The notes under the pieces were generated by a model that did not search any database, was not told where the DNA came from, and was given only the letters and a program-made list of their open reading frames with translations. The position numbers and the translations under genes are program-made. From Weissella muntiaci (GTDB lineage Bacteria; Bacillota; Bacilli; Lactobacillales; Lactobacillaceae), in assembly GCF_008107635.1 (NCBI RefSeq), contig NZ_SDGZ01000010.1, forward strand, positions 137,128-201,127: DNA of 64,000 bases. The letters run 5' to 3'. Within the stretch, counting starts at the first letter, position 1. Each line of letters begins with the position of its first letter. This document shows positions 61,184-64,000 of this stretch, in pieces.

Positions 61184-62419
61184 CTAAGCTTTCCCCCACT
61201 TCTTGAAAATAATGGCTGCGTTATGCCCACCAAAACCATAATTGGCTGATAGAACATATTCTGGGGCAACATGGCGATTTGTTTCACTGACCAAAGTAAC
61301 TCCAGCTGTTGCTGGATCTTGTTCCGTCAAACCGACATTAACTGGCAACTCCTCACGCGTCAAAGCACCAATTGCTGCAATCGCCTCAATTGCTCCGGCT
61401 GCACCCAAAAGATGCCCAGTCATTCCCTTAGTCGACGATACGTATACATTATTATCGCCAAAAACCAGTTCCATGGCTTTAGCTTCTGCAGCGTCATTGG
61501 CTCCCGTTGCTGTCCCGTGCGCATTGACATAGTCAATTGCATCGGCAGTAACACCTGCGTCCGCTAAAGCCAATTTCACAGAGCCAGCTGGTCCGCTTCC
61601 ATCAGGAGTTGGGCTGGTCAAATGATATGCATCCGAATTAGCTCCATACCCAACAATCTCCGCCAGAATATTTGCCCCGCGAGTTTGTGCGTGTTCAAGC
61701 GCCTCTAGAATTAGCACGCCTGATCCCTCACCCATAACAAATCCGTGACGATTAGTATCAAAAGGCTTTGAAGCCTCGTTTGGATCCGTCTCAGTCGATA
61801 GCGCTGTTAATGCCGCGAAGCCTGAGATTCCCATTGCATTAACGGTTGCTTCTGCACCGCCTGTAATCATCACATCATATTTGCCTGATTGAATCCGCCA
61901 AAAGGCTTCACCGATTGCATTGGTTGCCGAAGCACAGGCTGTCGAAAGCGTATAATTAATCCCTTTTGCTCCATAGCGCATTGATACGTTTCCAGAAACC
62001 ATGTTGGGGATAGCATTCGGCACAAACATTGGGCTCACACGCTGTGGTCCCTTATCATGCATCTTGATAACTTGCTCTTCAATCGTTGTTAAACCACCGA
62101 TTCCGTTTCCCATGATTACGCCAACCCGATCAGGATCATCAAAACCAGCCGTTAAGCCAGCATTTTCAATTGCCTCACCAGCTGCATGAACTGCATACTG
62201 TGAGAACAAATCCATTTTCCTTGATTCACGTTTACCAACCCGTAAGGCAGGATCAAAATCCTTCACTTCACCAGCAACGGTAATCCCGGTTTCGCTGGCA
62301 TCAAATTTTGTGATTGGTGCAATCCCCACCTTACCTGAAAAAATACCATCCAAAAATTCATCGACCGTATTTCCAACGGGGGTTAGTGCTCCTAGACCAG
62401 TTACAACTACTCTTGTCAT
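61184..62419 (-). CDS. fabF: 3-oxoacyl-ACP synthase II
   Basis: 411 residues. Condensing enzyme of chain elongation. VVVTGLGALTPVGN, catalytic Cys in YTLSTACASATNAIG, His in VNAHGTATGAND and KGMTGHLLGAAG, end YGFGGHNAAIIFKK. Follows fabG by 68 nt. Confidence 0.97.
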   Translation of the reverse strand: MTRVVVTGLGALTPVGNTVDEFLDGIFSGKVGIAPITKFDASETGITVAGEVKDFDPALRVGKRESRKMDLFSQYAVHAAGEAIENAGLTAGFDDPDRVGVIMGNGIGGLTTIEEQVIKMHDKGPQRVSPMFVPNAIPNMVSGNVSMRYGAKGINYTLSTACASATNAIGEAFWRIQSGKYDVMITGGAEATVNAMGISGFAALTALSTETDPNEASKPFDTNRHGFVMGEGSGVLILEALEHAQTRGANILAEIVGYGANSDAYHLTSPTPDGSGPAGSVKLALADAGVTADAIDYVNAHGTATGANDAAEAKAMELVFGDNNVYVSSTKGMTGHLLGAAGAIEAIAAIGALTREELPVNVGLTEQDPATAGVTLVSETNRHVAPEYVLSANYGFGGHNAAIIFKKWGKA

Positions 62420-62487
62420 GTTGTTTGTTCCTCCAATTTACTAGTAAAAAAATAAAAATCGAATAAGTGCAGAAAATACTAGTTCGC

Positions 62488-63210
62488 TTAGATATACAAA
62501 CCACCATCAACAGTGATGACTTGTCCAGTAATATATTCGTTTTGAGCCAAAAAGACTGCCGTTTGGGCAATTTCGGTTGCTGCACCCATGCGATGCAAAG
62601 GAATCGCATCAATCATCGCTGCTTGGATTTTCTCGGAAAGACCTGCAGTCATATCTGATTGAATCATTCCTGGCGCAATCGCGTTTACGCGGATTCCGCG
62701 TTTGGCACCTTCTTTGGCAAGACTCTTAGTCATTCCAATGACACCAGCCTTAGATGCTGCGTAATTAACTTGCCCAACATTTCCCATCTCGCCAACGACT
62801 GAAGCCATGTTGATAATCACACCCGTCCGAGCCCGCAACATCTTTTTGAAGATCGGTTGGCTAACATTAAAAGTTCCATTGAGATTAACATTAATAACAT
62901 TTGCAAATTCAGCAGGTGTCATGCCCATTGCAAGTTTGTCATCGACAATACCGGCATTATTTACGAGAATGTCAATTCCATCAACCTCGGTGTACAGCTC
63001 CTCAATTGCCGAGCTCACACTTTGCGGATCTGCTAAATCGGCGGTCATCGTCAATGTCGCCTCGTCAAAATCGGCTAACAAATCTTGACTAACACTCGTT
63101 CGACCATGCAGAACCACCCGTGCACCTAATTGGTTAAACAACTTTGCAATTGCCAAACCAATTCCACGCGTTGATCCGGTTACTAAAACTACCTTATCCT
63201 TTAAATTCAT
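62488..63210 (-). CDS. fabG: 3-oxoacyl-ACP reductase
   Basis: 240 residues, SDR. NADPH-dependent reduction. VVLVTGSTRGIGLAIAKLF (nucleotide loop), ILVNNAGIV, catalytic S-Y-K in INMASVVGEMGNVGQVNYAASKAGV and VNAIAPGMIQSDMT. Start ATG 63210 with AAGGAG; the longer GTG frame is not preferred. 9 nt after fabD. Confidence 0.96.
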   Translation of the reverse strand: MNLKDKVVLVTGSTRGIGLAIAKLFNQLGARVVLHGRTSVSQDLLADFDEATLTMTADLADPQSVSSAIEELYTEVDGIDILVNNAGIVDDKLAMGMTPAEFANVINVNLNGTFNVSQPIFKKMLRARTGVIINMASVVGEMGNVGQVNYAASKAGVIGMTKSLAKEGAKRGIRVNAIAPGMIQSDMTAGLSEKIQAAMIDAIPLHRMGAATEIAQTAVFLAQNEYITGQVITVDGGLYI

Positions 63211-63219
63211 AAACACTCC

Positions 63220-64000
63220 TTAAACTTGCGTCTCTAGCATGTTCCGCAGTTTCTCGTATGATGCCATATCTGAAACGCTATAACGATTCACTGTCTTATC
63301 AACAACCTTGCGTGCAAATTTACTTAGAGTATCTGATGGTCCAAACTCGATTAGCGTATCGACTTTGACATCCTTAACCATATTCTGCAATGCTTGCGCA
63401 AAATAAGTTGGTGCAGTGATCTGCTCTAATAAAGTTGCATGTACATCAATAAAGGCTCGTCCAGTTGTATTTGAATAGACCGGGTAATGTGCCTCACCAA
63501 ATGATTCACTTGCCAAGCGGTTTGCTAAATTCTCAGCGGCTGAAGTTAAAAGCGGTGTGTGGAAGGCTCCGGTAACTGGCAGTTCAATTAAACGCTTGAC
63601 TCCGTTTGTCGCTAAGACCTCCATTGCCACATCAACATCTGCCGCCACACCACCAAAAACAAGTTGATTAAAGGTGTTATAGTTCGCCGGATAAACACGT
63701 TTACCGGCTGCCGCTAGTTCACTTAAGACATCAACTACCATTGTTTGATCCTCGGTCATCGCCGCAACCATTTTACCGGGATTAACTTCCCCGGCCTTTT
63801 GCATGTAGGCACCTCGATCGCGTACGATCGCAATTGCTTGTTCAAAATCAAAGACTCCTGCAATCGTTAGTGCCGAATACTCACCCAAGCTCAACCCCAA
63901 GGTTGCTTTAGGTTCTGGCAATATGTCCGCCAGAGTGTTGTAGATTCCAACACTCATTGCCAAAATCGCCGCCTGCGCATATGCAGTTTGATTCAAGCGT
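63220..64000 (-). CDS. fabD: malonyl-CoA:ACP transacylase, cut by window edge
   Basis: About 260 residues of the C-terminal part; the start lies beyond base 64000. Seen: LNQTAYAQAAILAMSVGIY, the nucleophile motif TLGLSLGEYSAL (Ser, with Leu where E. coli has His), PGKMVAAM, GAFHTPLL (His) and the end QNMVKDVKVDTLIEFGPSDTLS. Loads malonyl groups onto ACP; first visible gene of the operon. Confidence 0.94.
   Translation of the reverse strand, partial: RLNQTAYAQAAILAMSVGIYNTLADILPEPKATLGLSLGEYSALTIAGVFDFEQAIAIVRDRGAYMQKAGEVNPGKMVAAMTEDQTMVVDVLSELAAAGKRVYPANYNTFNQLVFGGVAADVDVAMEVLATNGVKRLIELPVTGAFHTPLLTSAAENLANRLASESFGEAHYPVYSNTTGRAFIDVHATLLEQITAPTYFAQALQNMVKDVKVDTLIEFGPSDTLSKFARKVVDKTVNRYSVSDMASYEKLRNMLETQV

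Overview
This window is chromosomal DNA from a low-to-moderate G+C Gram-positive bacterium of the Lactobacillaceae, most likely the Weissella/Leuconostoc side of the family. Evidence for that: T-box leaders, a DUF1831 protein, WxL cell-surface proteins, a class Ib ribonucleotide reductase, a KimA-type potassium importer, the yqeG-yqeH-yhbY-nadD-yqeK-rsfS operon, and a D-alanine ligase whose active site carries Phe instead of Tyr (the D-Ala-D-Lac, intrinsically vancomycin-resistant type). The genus is an inference. No rRNA, tRNA, insertion sequence, prophage or CRISPR array was seen. Most genes lie on the minus strand.

Layout: 1-1040 folate genes (folK cut by the window edge, folB). 1263-3750 T-box controlled amino-acid ABC transporter. 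3749-8924 a split radC-mreB-mreC ... mreD cluster, interrupted by an alpha carbonic anhydrase, an SDR-like protein and a small unknown. 9024-11131 a VOC protein, then degV and two crcB fluoride-channel genes behind a promoter carrying a CsoR-like palindrome. 11294-14265 a predicted tryptophan ABC transporter (trpXYZ) behind a leader that encodes a 14-residue peptide with two adjacent Trp codons and then a terminator, i.e. a ribosome-dependent attenuator. 14280-18676 class Ib ribonucleotide reductase (nrdHEF, with nrdI divergent). 18713-24650 DUF1831, HU, flavodoxin and mutSL. 24832-30998 a nine-gene ribosome-assembly/NAD operon from yqeG to yceD with promoter and terminator visible. 31185-41227 ddl, DUF2785, kimA, a DEAD-box helicase, a Gfo/Idh/MocA oxidoreductase, rlmCD-like methyltransferase and folC. 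41449-44955 a small WxL surface cluster. 45054-48056 valS with its T-box. 48171-53255 hemolysin III-like protein, ogt, an AI-2E family permease, htpX, lemA and an Old Yellow Enzyme. 53384-57191 phosphoglucomutase, guaC, yaaA. 57260-64000 type II fatty-acid synthesis operon fabD-fabG-fabF-accB-fabZ-accC-accD-accA, with fabD cut by the window edge.

The most interesting regulatory element is the Trp leader-peptide attenuator at 14022-14265: Firmicutes normally control such transporters by T-box, and the same window holds two ordinary T-boxes for comparison. Next are the CsoR-like operator inside the crcB promoter, WxL proteins in which the defining tryptophans are replaced by Tyr or Phe, and the separation of mreD from mreBC. 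Coordinates of starts were moved to the ATG with a ribosome binding site wherever the longest open frame began too early.
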